Below, in pieces: positions 20,465 through 26,038 of a DNA stretch of 26,038 bases. A program made the position numbers and the translations under genes. Positions within the stretch are counted from its first letter, which is position 1, and each line of letters starts with the position of its first letter. The stretch is taken from the IMG/VR virus record IMGVR_UViG_3300046820_001517, positions 1 to 26,038 of that record. One strand, 5' to 3'. A model generated the notes under the pieces. The model ran no database searches. It was not told where the DNA came from and saw only the letters and a program-made list of their open reading frames with translations. This DNA is from a virus.

Positions 20465-20806
20465 TTAAATAAAGAATCTTTTAAAATAATCTTCTTCTAC
20501 GTATTCTTCTATTCTTCTTTTCAAAAACCACACCAATCCAGTTACGGTATCTACCTCCCTTTCAATGATGTCCAACATTACTTTATTTGGGTCTTCACCA
20601 TCAGTCAATCTATATTTTATCTCTTTAAAGCAGTCTAGGTTTCCTTGTTCTATTAATTCTTCAATTACTAAGTTATAAGTTTCCCACCTGTTTTCCTGTT
20701 CCTCATCTAGCGAGCCCAAGATATAATTAATGTGATTATAATAAGCTTTGTCTAATGTAGTTCTCTTACCATGACTTGCCTTGAATAAAAAATTATTAGC
20801 GTTCAT
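20465..20806 (-). CDS. 113-aa protein, paralogue of the 106-aa protein at 20934-21254
   Basis: A helical, charged protein. The core RWETYNLVIEEL, then KEIKYRLTDGEDPNKV and IIERE, aligns with EWLTYNQVILEL, then KELQYKLTENVDPNEV and VIEPL, of the neighbouring 106-aa protein; the two are diverged duplicates. No catalytic motif or membrane helix is seen. It has its own ATATTTATT motif 30 nt upstream of the ATG. Function unknown. Confidence 0.82.
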   Translation of the reverse strand: MNANNFLFKASHGKRTTLDKAYYNHINYILGSLDEEQENRWETYNLVIEELIEQGNLDCFKEIKYRLTDGEDPNKVMLDIIEREVDTVTGLVWFLKRRIEEYVEEDYFKRFFI

Positions 20807-20836
20807 CGGTGTAGTTTTAGTTTAATGTTATTTAAT

Positions 20837-20845
20837 AATAAATAT
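20837..20845 (-). promoter_or_regulatory. ATATTTATT late-type promoter motif (113-aa paralogue)
   Basis: ATATTTATT on the minus strand, 30 nt before the ATG at 20806, in the otherwise empty 127-nt gap between the two paralogues. Confidence 0.5.
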
Positions 20846-20933
20846 CTTGAAACCACCAATAATACCTTACTAATATGTTAAGATTTTAAGTTTTAATTGA
20901 TAATCAACCTACTAAGAAATAAATTTTTTTTAA

Positions 20934-21254
20934 TTAAAAATTTCGGATTTTATAATACAGTCTTTCTAGCTCTTTAGTCTGGTTTTTAAGGGGTTCGATG
21001 ACTTCAATACAGACTTCGTTTGGGTCAACATTTTCGGTTAATTTGTATTGGAGTTCTTTTACCTTGAGCATATTTTTAAGATTGTTTTTCAGCTCTAAGA
21101 TGACTTGGTTGTAGGTCAACCATTCTTGTTTTTTTTCGAGGTCACCAACGATAAGATTTTCTGTTAATTTGTTTTCATACTCATGTTCCAAATAGGTTTC
21201 GAAGTCACCGTAGTGTTCTCGCAAGGCCAACCGTATTTTTTCCTTAAGTATCAT
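20934..21254 (-). CDS. 106-aa protein, paralogue of the 113-aa protein at 20465-20806
   Basis: Opens MILKEKIRLALREHYGDFET, a tag-like basic helix, then TYNQVILELKNNLKNML and LQYKLTENVDPNEVCIEVIE, shared with the 113-aa neighbour. Predicted all-helical and charged, with no motif of known function. Its ATG is 12 nt after the stop of the 113-aa ITESQ-tagged gene, so they share a transcript. Confidence 0.82.
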   Translation of the reverse strand: MILKEKIRLALREHYGDFETYLEHEYENKLTENLIVGDLEKKQEWLTYNQVILELKNNLKNMLKVKELQYKLTENVDPNEVCIEVIEPLKNQTKELERLYYKIRNF

Positions 21255-21266
21255 CTCATCATTTAG

Positions 21267-21608
21267 TTATTTTATCGGTACGTTTTTAGATAAACTATAA
21301 TCATCCGTTATTTTGTTGAACATCCAATCACTTATTACTTGTTTTGTAAACTCATCGCCCATTTTATACTTAAATTTCATGTAATCAAATAAAGCTTTTG
21401 GTGATATGATTTCTTTGTCAACTTTAACTGTAACCATAGGCATATTGTGATACTCTCCACCCTCACGAGCATATTGTTCGGTTGGTGTGTAGTTTGCATC
21501 TAATTCAGCTTTCATTTGTTTAATAATGCTAGACTGAACATCTGACTCAAGTATATAAGTCTTCAAACGCTCTAACTGGCTTTCGGTTATTATTAATTTA
21601 GTTTTCAT
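21267..21608 (-). CDS. 113-aa protein with N-terminal ITESQLERL tag
   Basis: The N-terminus MKTKLIITESQLERLKTYIL is an example of the recurrent peptide seen also in the 152-aa protein at 23605-24063. The rest has a two-part composition: a short polar region (about 25-50) and a domain with MVTVKVDKEIISPKALFDYM and ISDWMFNKITDDYSLSKNVP. An exact ATATTTATA motif ends only 3 nt before the ATG, implying a leaderless or near-leaderless message if it is a promoter. First gene of a two-gene unit. Function unknown. Confidence 0.82.
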   Translation of the reverse strand: MKTKLIITESQLERLKTYILESDVQSSIIKQMKAELDANYTPTEQYAREGGEYHNMPMVTVKVDKEIISPKALFDYMKFKYKMGDEFTKQVISDWMFNKITDDYSLSKNVPIK

Positions 21609-21611
21609 ACT

Positions 21612-21620
21612 TATAAATAT
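21612..21620 (-). promoter_or_regulatory. ATATTTATA late-type promoter motif (ITESQ-tagged gene)
   Basis: Exact ATATTTATA on the minus strand, 3 nt before the ATG at 21608 and immediately after the thioredoxin terminator. Confidence 0.55.
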
Positions 21621-21627
21621 CTTAATA

Positions 21628-21658
21628 ATAAAAAAAGGCCCCGTAATAGGACCTTTTT
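21628..21658 (-). terminator. Rho-independent terminator after thioredoxin
   Basis: On the minus strand, AAAAAGGUCCU / GGGGCCUUUUU stem with an AUUAC loop and a U tract running to UUAUUAUU. It lies 20 nt after the thioredoxin stop. Confidence 0.9.
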
Positions 21659-21678
21659 ATTTTTAATGTTGTTAATTT

Positions 21679-22005
21679 TTATGATAATTCATCGATTACC
21701 GCTTGATATTCGTCTTTACTCATTAGCCCAACCTTTCTGGTCCCACTAACTTCAGCACCATCTTTGAAGAAAAGAACACATGGTATCCCTCTAACACCAA
21801 ACTGGGCTGCGATTGAACCGTTCTCGTCAACATTTAACTTACCGATTGTAACATTATTATCCTTGTTGTCATCACTCAGCGTTTCAATCACTGGTCCTAA
21901 CATTTTGCATGGGCCACACCATGGGGCCCAAAAGTCAACTAGTACTGGGTTTTTTGCGTTTAGTACTAATTCTTCGAAATTTTCTTTTGTAATCTCTAAT
22001 GCCAT
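21679..22005 (-). CDS. trxA: Thioredoxin
   Basis: A 108-aa single-domain thioredoxin. The redox motif FWAPWCGPCK (25-34) and the cis-Pro loop VRGIPCVLFFKDG are intact. The residue after the cis-Pro is Cys where E. coli has Thr, giving a third Cys next to the active site. Phage thioredoxins can serve as electron donors to ribonucleotide reductase or as DNA-polymerase processivity factors (as host thioredoxin does in T7). No RNR is in this window, so its partner is unknown. It is a single-gene unit with an exact late-type motif 28 nt upstream and a strong terminator. Confidence 0.97.
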   Translation of the reverse strand: MALEITKENFEELVLNAKNPVLVDFWAPWCGPCKMLGPVIETLSDDNKDNNVTIGKLNVDENGSIAAQFGVRGIPCVLFFKDGAEVSGTRKVGLMSKDEYQAVIDELS

Positions 22006-22033
22006 TTACTTAAATTTTGTTTTTTGTTATAGT

Positions 22034-22042
22034 TATAAATAT
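22034..22042 (-). promoter_or_regulatory. ATATTTATA late-type promoter motif (thioredoxin)
   Basis: Exact ATATTTATA on the minus strand, 28 nt before the thioredoxin ATG. Read on the plus strand it is TATAAATAT, upstream of the divergent 83-aa gene. Confidence 0.6.
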
Positions 22043-22064
22043 ATTAATTCAAAACCAAAAATCA

Positions 22065-22316
22065 ATGACAGATTCATCAATTATATGGAAATTTTTATCT
22101 CGTGAGTTCCCAGATGACCACGTAGTTATCTATCTATACGTCTGTGGTAATGTCAGAAGCCCACAGAACGCAATGGATAAAGCCATGTTAATCACTGAAA
22201 AAATCTTTTGCCCACCACTGGATGTTATTTTTGTTAAAACAGTACTTAAAGGATTCCTAGATATGAAAAAGGAACAATACAAAAAAGCACTAATCAAGGT
22301 TAAACCAATCTACTAA
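22065..22316 (+). CDS. 83-aa protein, unknown
   Basis: The start chosen is ATG 22065 (MTDSSIIWKFLSREFPDDHV). The longer frame from 22017 would cross the divergent thioredoxin promoter and would begin with an implausible hydrophobic peptide. An alpha/beta protein with VVIYLYVCGNVRSPQNAMDKA (about 20-40) and a basic C-terminal helix. It is divergent from thioredoxin and convergent with the 105-aa gene (4-nt overlap). No family recognised. Confidence 0.72.
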   Translation: MTDSSIIWKFLSREFPDDHVVIYLYVCGNVRSPQNAMDKAMLITEKIFCPPLDVIFVKTVLKGFLDMKKEQYKKALIKVKPIY

Positions 22317-22630
22317 CCAGAAGTCGCTATTGGGTAAAACTCCAAAACAGACCTAACAGCTTTTTCAAATTGAAATATTTTATCTCTTTCAAACAAGAAA
22401 TAATCAGCTATGTAAACACCAGCTTCCTCATTGCTTAAGCCGTATATTTTATCAAGTGTGCTCATTATTTCAGTTAAAACAGATTTTTCTTTGGTACCTA
22501 AATTACCCGATTTAATAGCGTGACCCATACCAACACAATAATTTACAAATGTCATGTATTGTGATTTCTTAAATTGCTTTAAAGAAACCTCACAAATGGT
22601 CAATAAAATATAGTTGTCTAGTTTGTTCAT
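22313..22630 (-). CDS. 105-aa protein, unknown (host-promoter driven)
   Basis: A helical protein starting MNKLDNYILLTICEVSLKQF, with Cys and aromatic residues in YMTFVNYCVGMGHAI (about 25-39) and an acidic segment LSNEEAGVYIADYFLFERDK. No membrane helix is clear. A -7-type box TATCTTTG lies 8 nt upstream of the ATG, so early expression is likely. Function unknown. Confidence 0.78.
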   Translation of the reverse strand: MNKLDNYILLTICEVSLKQFKKSQYMTFVNYCVGMGHAIKSGNLGTKEKSVLTEIMSTLDKIYGLSNEEAGVYIADYFLFERDKIFQFEKAVRSVLEFYPIATSG

Positions 22631-22638
22631 TTATTTTA

Positions 22639-22646
22639 CAAAGATA
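22639..22646 (-). promoter_or_regulatory. Bacteroidetes -7 box TATCTTTG (105-aa gene)
   Basis: TATCTTTG on the minus strand, 8 nt before the ATG at 22630. The -33 element 20 nt upstream reads TTT rather than TTG, so it is weaker than the other host-type promoters. Confidence 0.6.
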
Positions 22647-22668
22647 CGAATTATTATCGAAACATAAA

Positions 22669-22677
22669 ATATTTATG
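22669..22677 (+). promoter_or_regulatory. ATATTTATG late-type promoter motif (81-aa plus-strand gene)
   Basis: ATATTTATG on the plus strand, 13 nt before the ATG at 22691. Confidence 0.45.
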
Positions 22678-22690
22678 ATAAAAAGTTATT

Positions 22691-22936
22691 ATGTTTGACG
22701 AAGAATATAAAAATATGATTGTTACGTTTCTCCAAAGAAATTACCCTATAGCCAGAGTGAAACACGAAAATCGTTTTAGACGTGCCATCGTTTTAGATGG
22801 ACACGAGCCTTATTTTCTCGCAAACACATCTTCCATGCTTCCAATCAAAGTTAACCTCGCAAACACGCTTAAAACAATTTTTGATTGCGATAGAGCCTTG
22901 GCTGAAGAACTTATTAGCAAAGCACTTAGCATCTAA
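22691..22936 (+). CDS. 81-aa protein, unknown
   Basis: A small alpha/beta protein: MFDEEYKNMIVTFLQRNYPI, a basic stretch with RVKHENRFRRAIVLDG (about 22-37), then a polar loop and an acidic helical C-terminus. The basic patch could contact nucleic acid, but nothing confirms this. Its stop abuts the 3' end of the convergent lipoprotein gene (22937). Confidence 0.72.
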   Translation: MFDEEYKNMIVTFLQRNYPIARVKHENRFRRAIVLDGHEPYFLANTSSMLPIKVNLANTLKTIFDCDRALAEELISKALSI

Positions 22937-23536
22937 TTACCATTCTTCTATTTTCTCTAACGTTAATTCAGACCAATAATGGCAGTTGTACCCGTTGATA
23001 CTCCCTTCCATCTCTTGTATCTGCATCCTAACAATCTTATTTGCATAATCAACCGTTTGACCACTAAATGGTCTACTTGAACCACCCATCAATTGCTGAG
23101 TCATCCCATATACTGGGTCTTCTACAATTGTCTTATTTTGACCAATAAAATATACAGCATAGTGTTTTGTCGAATCTGAGTTCAATTCAAACTTACCATA
23201 ACCAGGATAATTCACTGGTTGGTAAAAAGAGTAAGTAGTTTGATTTTTAACGATTGTTTCGATGTCGAACTGGCTACCACCCCATCTAAGACTAGATGTG
23301 TCTTTGTTCGGACCAAAATGGTCAAATACAAAACGTTCACCAGTTTCTTTGTTATCCACATACATGACACCACTAATAACTCTAAACTTACCCCATAAAC
23401 TAATAGCTGGACTATTATCTATCGGTGCTAAAACTATTCCATAGCTATCACTTGGATACGGATATTCTTTTTCACAAGATGTTAGCAACATAAAAAATGC
23501 CGCTACGACTAAAAAATGTAATTTAAAACTTTTCAT
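22937..23536 (-). CDS. Phage-encoded lipoprotein
   Basis: The N-terminus MKSFKLHFLVVAAFFMLLTS-C is a lipoprotein signal peptide with lipobox LLTSC and lipidation at Cys21. The mature protein is about 179 aa and rich in Tyr, Ser and Gly, with beta-strand-like alternation. The residues after the Cys are EKEYPYPSDS. Bacteroidetes use an acidic signal after the Cys for surface export, and this one is only partly acidic, so inner- or outer-membrane location is open. It has a full host-type promoter, so early synthesis and a role in altering the host envelope (for example superinfection exclusion) is a plausible inference. No homologue recognised. Confidence 0.85.
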   Translation of the reverse strand: MKSFKLHFLVVAAFFMLLTSCEKEYPYPSDSYGIVLAPIDNSPAISLWGKFRVISGVMYVDNKETGERFVFDHFGPNKDTSSLRWGGSQFDIETIVKNQTTYSFYQPVNYPGYGKFELNSDSTKHYAVYFIGQNKTIVEDPVYGMTQQLMGGSSRPFSGQTVDYANKIVRMQIQEMEGSINGYNCHYWSELTLEKIEEW

Positions 23537-23554
23537 ATTTTTCTATTTAGAATA

Positions 23555-23586
23555 CAAAGGTAAGAATAATTTCTCATTCTACCAAA
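23555..23586 (-). promoter_or_regulatory. Bacteroidetes sigma-A-type promoter (lipoprotein)
   Basis: On the minus strand, -33 TTTG (23586-23583), a 20-nt spacer, and -7 TACCTTTG (23562-23555), 18 nt before the ATG at 23536. The best match to the full consensus in the window. Confidence 0.85.
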
Positions 23587-23604
23587 TATTTTTAGAAAAA
23601 AATT

Positions 23605-24063
23605 TTAAAGTCCGTAAACAGCAATCTCTACATCACTAACAAAAAGGTTGCCTTGCTCGTCATTTCGTAGGTTAATTTCAACCTCGTCAGCAACTGTAAT
23701 AACACCCTCACCGTTATATGTTTCCATTTTTAATTTACTCCAATCGATAGCCAACGTGATTACATCATCATTTGTCTCATCATCATTAAGATAAAAATTA
23801 ATCTCAGTTTCAATCTCACTAGGTCCAGTAATATTTGACAAAGAAATACCCCTTACACCCCAGCTCTTGATATCCATATCAATAATATAAGACAATCTAA
23901 TAGGTGCCGCAACCATGTCGTTGATTTCCATACCTTTATAGGTAGTATTAGGGTAATGGTTAAGAACAACTTTAACTTCTCTAGAATAAGTGTCATCAAC
24001 ACTACCTTCACTTAAATTTTTTTGAAGTCTCGAAAATTGAGACTCAGTTAATTTTAATTTCAT
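23605..24063 (-). CDS. 152-aa protein with N-terminal LTESQFSRL tag
   Basis: The start chosen is ATG 24063 (MKLKLTESQFSRLQKNLSEG), which lines up with the start of the 113-aa protein at 21608. A longer frame from 24102 would begin inside the promoter motif at 24081-24089. After the tag, residues about 25-152 are beta-rich and acidic, with alternating strands such as IETEINFYL and ITVADEVEINL, suggesting a beta-sandwich. Function unknown; the shared tag is discussed in the findings. Confidence 0.82.
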   Translation of the reverse strand: MKLKLTESQFSRLQKNLSEGSVDDTYSREVKVVLNHYPNTTYKGMEINDMVAAPIRLSYIIDMDIKSWGVRGISLSNITGPSEIETEINFYLNDDETNDDVITLAIDWSKLKMETYNGEGVITVADEVEINLRNDEQGNLFVSDVEIAVYGL

Positions 24064-24080
24064 AATATCTGTGTTTTTTA

Positions 24081-24089
24081 AATAAATAT
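24081..24089 (-). promoter_or_regulatory. ATATTTATT late-type promoter motif (152-aa gene)
   Basis: ATATTTATT on the minus strand, 17 nt before the ATG at 24063. Divergent from the plus-strand motif at 24115-24123. Confidence 0.55.
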
Positions 24090-24114
24090 CATTGATACAC
24101 AATAAAATTACGCT

Positions 24115-24123
24115 ATATTTATA
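24115..24123 (+). promoter_or_regulatory. ATATTTATA late-type promoter motif (HNH gene)
   Basis: Exact ATATTTATA on the plus strand, 12 nt before the ATG at 24136. Confidence 0.6.
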
Positions 24124-24135
24124 TTAAACATTTTT

Positions 24136-24768
24136 ATGTGTGCAAAAACAAAAACCCCAAAGTTATCAATAGAACTAATCCCGTCAACCTGTCACTTCTC
24201 TAATGTACGAACAACAGTAAAACCATCAGAATGGGATAAGATACGTTTTATTTCCTACGAAGCAGCCAATAACAGATGCGAAATCTGTGGCGATACTGGA
24301 AAGAACCAAGGATACAAACATAATGTAGAATGCCATGAGATATGGGAATATGATGATGAAAACCACATTCAAAAGCTTGTGGGGCTTATTTCATTGTGTC
24401 CAATATGTCACCAAGTTAAACACATCGGAAGAGCCATCGCCATCGGAAAACAATACCAATGTTTCGCACAATTGGCCAAGGTAAACAAATGGACCCAAGC
24501 ACAAGTACAAGAACATTTGGTAGCTTCATTTGCCGAACAAAAAGAACGTTCAAAGTTCCAATGGGAATTAGATTTGTCTTTGTTAACCCAAGAACCTTAT
24601 TTGATAAAATTAAAGAAAACAACCACTAGGATTTTTGAGGTTAAAAAATACAAAAAGAAACCCAAGAAAAAGTCCGCAACTGGTGTAAAGAAAAAACACC
24701 CTAAAGCAAAGATAGCAGCGGCTTTGAAACCAAAAACATCAACAAATAAACGTCCACCAAAAAAATAA
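24136..24768 (+). CDS. HNH-type zinc-binding protein with Lys-rich tail
   Basis: A 210-aa protein. The central part has NRCEICGDTG (about 46-55), NVECHEIWEYDD (63-74) and LISLCPICHQVKH (83-95). Two CxxC pairs for zinc plus CHE and H-xxx-H type His residues fit an HNH/treble-clef endonuclease. The N-terminal 35 residues are polar. The C-terminal 55 residues are extremely basic (KKYKKKPKKK and repeats of Lys/Pro/Ala), resembling a DNA-binding tail. Free-standing HNH proteins are common in T4-like phages as homing or packaging-associated nucleases. No intron or interrupted gene is seen next to it. The start is ATG with a short leader. Confidence 0.87.
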   Translation: MCAKTKTPKLSIELIPSTCHFSNVRTTVKPSEWDKIRFISYEAANNRCEICGDTGKNQGYKHNVECHEIWEYDDENHIQKLVGLISLCPICHQVKHIGRAIAIGKQYQCFAQLAKVNKWTQAQVQEHLVASFAEQKERSKFQWELDLSLLTQEPYLIKLKKTTTRIFEVKKYKKKPKKKSATGVKKKHPKAKIAAALKPKTSTNKRPPKK

Positions 24769-24800
24769 TGTTTACTTAATGTTATTAATACTTTTTATCT

Positions 24801-24809
24801 ATATTTATT
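24801..24809 (+). promoter_or_regulatory. ATATTTATT late-type promoter motif (small GNAT)
   Basis: ATATTTATT on the plus strand, 15 nt before the GTG at 24825. Confidence 0.5.
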
Positions 24810-24824
24810 TACAAAAAAAGATAA

Positions 24825-25145
24825 GTGAATATAGTACACGTAAAACCCAATGGACAAGAAATAGAAACATGGATAGCCATGATAGACAATGAAGTCGTTG
24901 GTCACATTTTTATGAAAATAGAAAGTGAAAACAAAATCAAATTTTTAGATGCGTGGGTCCACGATGAACACAGAAGAAAGGGAATCTTTAGAACCCTTTG
25001 GGAAACTCGATGGGAATATGTTAAAGAACACTACAAAAACCACACAATATATGCATGGTGTAAAGACACTAGCTTACCCCTATTATTAGAAAAAGGGTTT
25101 GAAGCTGGTGAAATCTGCACATACGTTGAGTTTAAAATTCAATGA
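24825..25145 (+). CDS. Small GNAT-family N-acetyltransferase
   Basis: A 106-aa frame from a GTG; no in-frame ATG lies nearby, and the spacing to the motif supports this start. The GNAT core is visible: VVGHIFMKIE (23-32), LDAWVHDEHRRKGIFRTLWE (41-60) with RRKGIF as the CoA loop, and the final LLLEKGFEAGE (86-96). Short for a GNAT (usually about 140 aa or more) because the N-terminal helices are minimal. Substrate unknown. It is the third GNAT-type domain in the window. Confidence 0.85.
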   Translation: MNIVHVKPNGQEIETWIAMIDNEVVGHIFMKIESENKIKFLDAWVHDEHRRKGIFRTLWETRWEYVKEHYKNHTIYAWCKDTSLPLLLEKGFEAGEICTYVEFKIQ

Positions 25146-25150
25146 AACGG

Positions 25151-25546
25151 TTAATTCTCGTATGTACATTTAGTTAAACACAATCTAAAGTATTTCATGT
25201 CTTTTTCATCAGAATAATAATAAAAGTCCAAGGTATTTGATTCCTCATCACATTTGTCAATTTTTATTCTAATTATCTCTCCCCTCCAATCATACGCACC
25301 ATACAAAAAACTATCAAGTCTGATAAACTGTTGTTTAGAAATAACATCGTAAACAAGCATAAATTTTTCGGTGATAATAATTATCTCTTTATTTTGTTCA
25401 TCTATCTGTACCTCACCAGACATGTTAATAATATTCCACCCATCTGGTGTTCTTTTATCAAAAGTTTGGAATTCATATACTTTTGCTTGTGACCATGAGC
25501 TAACAACGGTTAGCATTAAAACCAAGAATATTAATCTTTTTTTCAT
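25151..25546 (-). CDS. Secreted/periplasmic protein, unknown
   Basis: A 131-aa protein with a clear Sec signal peptide, MKKRLIFLVLMLTVVSSWSQ, with cleavage predicted around SQA-K; no lipobox Cys. The mature protein is beta-rich and acidic with Cys residues at KCDEES, LCLTKCTYE. The ATG is 4 nt after the stop of the zinc-ribbon gene, so it shares that host-type promoter. An exported phage protein suggests envelope modification, but nothing more can be said. Confidence 0.82.
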   Translation of the reverse strand: MKKRLIFLVLMLTVVSSWSQAKVYEFQTFDKRTPDGWNIINMSGEVQIDEQNKEIIIITEKFMLVYDVISKQQFIRLDSFLYGAYDWRGEIIRIKIDKCDEESNTLDFYYYSDEKDMKYFRLCLTKCTYEN

Positions 25547-25550
25547 CTTA

Positions 25551-25952
25551 TTATAAGTTTTTTTTATTTTTAGCTAGTATCTCAGCCAACTGTGCTTTCA
25601 TTTCATCGTTTTGTGTTAACATAACTTTAAATTTATCACTTCTCTCACCGCTTTCACTATGCCATGCAACTTGACAATTACCGCATTGGTAATACCCGTC
25701 CATCCCAGTAGCGTTGTAGTCTCCATCAGATAATTCAATAAAAATCAAATTGCTCATTCGCTTTTGATTCTCTTCCGACCATCCATAGATTCTTTTGGCT
25801 CTTTTGATAGCTTCCTCTCTAGTAGTTTCAATCCCATTGGCTTTGTCGTTCTCAATAATTACATCCAAAACATTACCTCTATCCCAATTATGACCACAAT
25901 CTGGACAGCTAACACAGTGATTTGTCTCATCTATCTTATAAATTTCTTTCAT
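25551..25952 (-). CDS. Zinc-ribbon protein
   Basis: A 133-aa protein with two CxxC knuckles: VSCPDCGHNWD (about 14-24) and YQCGNCQVAWH (about 88-98). Together they could bind one zinc as a zinc ribbon, with a helical insertion between them containing TTREEAIKRAKRIYGWSEE. The C-terminal helix is Lys-rich. Such small zinc ribbons in phages can act as transcription or RNA-polymerase-binding factors, but nothing specific shows this. First gene of a two-gene unit under a host-type promoter. Confidence 0.82.
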   Translation of the reverse strand: MKEIYKIDETNHCVSCPDCGHNWDRGNVLDVIIENDKANGIETTREEAIKRAKRIYGWSEENQKRMSNLIFIELSDGDYNATGMDGYYQCGNCQVAWHSESGERSDKFKVMLTQNDEMKAQLAEILAKNKKNL

Positions 25953-25968
25953 ATTTATTATTTTTAAG

Positions 25969-25999
25969 CAAATATACTAATTTTTATCCACAAGTCAAA
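25969..25999 (-). promoter_or_regulatory. Bacteroidetes sigma-A-type promoter (zinc-ribbon/secreted unit)
   Basis: On the minus strand, -33 TTTG (25999-25996), a 19-nt spacer, and -7 TATATTTG (25976-25969), 16 nt before the ATG at 25952. Confidence 0.75.
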
Positions 26000-26008
26000 A
26001 TATTTATA
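26000..26008 (+). promoter_or_regulatory. ATATTTATA late-type promoter motif at right edge
   Basis: Exact ATATTTATA on the plus strand, 17 nt before an ATG at 26026. Confidence 0.5.
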
Positions 26009-26025
26009 TAAAAATCTTTAATCGA

Positions 26026-26038
26026 ATGAAATTATTTT
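26026..26038 (+). CDS. First codons of a plus-strand gene cut by the right edge
   Basis: An ATG preceded at 17 nt by an exact late-type motif; only MKLF is visible. Called solely from promoter spacing and start codon. Confidence 0.4.

Noticed and set aside
22017-22064. 16-residue hydrophobic N-terminal extension of the 83-aa gene, resembling a signal peptide
   Set aside because: It is encoded by the divergent thioredoxin promoter region; the internal ATG 22065 gives a normal soluble protein.
21764-22105. 113-aa plus-strand frame opposite thioredoxin
   Set aside because: Antisense to an unambiguous thioredoxin gene and crosses its promoter.
1-26038. tRNA genes, CRISPR arrays, insertion sequences, att sites, replication origin
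   Set aside because: Looked for cloverleaf-like runs, regularly spaced repeats, transposase motifs and iterons while reading; none was convincing. A covariance-model tRNA scan would be needed to exclude tRNAs firmly.

Overview
The window looks like part of the genome of a large T4-like (Myoviridae-type) tailed phage that infects a Bacteroidetes host, probably a flavobacterium. The phage assignment rests on an adjacent large terminase and T4 gp20-family portal, surrounded by many small phage-type proteins. The host assignment rests on three things. Several genes carry the Bacteroidetes housekeeping promoter TTG-N20-TAnnTTTG. Gene starts lack Shine-Dalgarno sequences and instead have A-rich leaders. 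There is also a phage-encoded lipoprotein with an LTSC lipobox. No rRNA, tRNA, CRISPR or insertion sequence was seen.

Layout. (1) Positions 1-10382, all minus strand and read right to left, form a virion/packaging block: an 81-aa beta-rich protein, a 289-aa EF-hand protein, a ~716-aa mosaic of small Cys-rich modules, 136-, 319- and 442-aa proteins, a terminator, TerL, a second 81-aa protein, the portal, and the first 25 codons of the next gene at the left edge. (2) 10398-13031, minus strand: a 79-aa protein, a KTSC-domain protein, a 29-aa membrane-like miniprotein, a 71-aa protein, thymidylate synthase with two large insertions, and a three-TM membrane protein. (3) 13047-16740, plus strand: a divergent pair of host-type promoters, a full-length ClpC-like unfoldase, a GNAT-metallopeptidase fusion and a DUF5661-like protein. 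(4) 16729-22005, minus strand: an ABC ATPase and a GNAT domain split by a frame break, two very small proteins, a YkuK-like RNase-H-fold protein, a leucine-rich-repeat protein, two paralogous small proteins, a tagged 113-aa protein and thioredoxin. (5) 22065-26038, mixed strands: small unknown proteins, a lipoprotein, a secreted protein, an HNH protein, another GNAT and a zinc-ribbon protein.

Regulation. Two promoter classes can be read from the sequence. Six genes or operons have the host sigma type TAnnTTTG; these are ClpC, the 79-aa gene, the LRR protein, a 105-aa protein, the lipoprotein and the zinc-ribbon protein, and they are plausibly early. About 17 others, including TerL and the 289-aa and 81-aa structural genes, have ATATTTAT[A/T/G] 3-34 nt before the start codon. 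This is the reverse complement of the T4 late box TATAAATA, read in the direction of transcription, and is plausibly the recognition site of a phage late sigma factor. Stem-loop terminators separate the units.

Most notable points: two putative -1 frameshift sites at the longest coding homopolymers I noticed (A10 at 9190-9199 and T9 in coding sense at 17203-17211), each of which would fuse two adjacent reading frames; the inverted late-promoter motif; a short E-[ST] helical peptide recurring in at least seven proteins; and the GNAT-zincin fusion. Homopolymer miscalling is the main mundane alternative for the two frame breaks.
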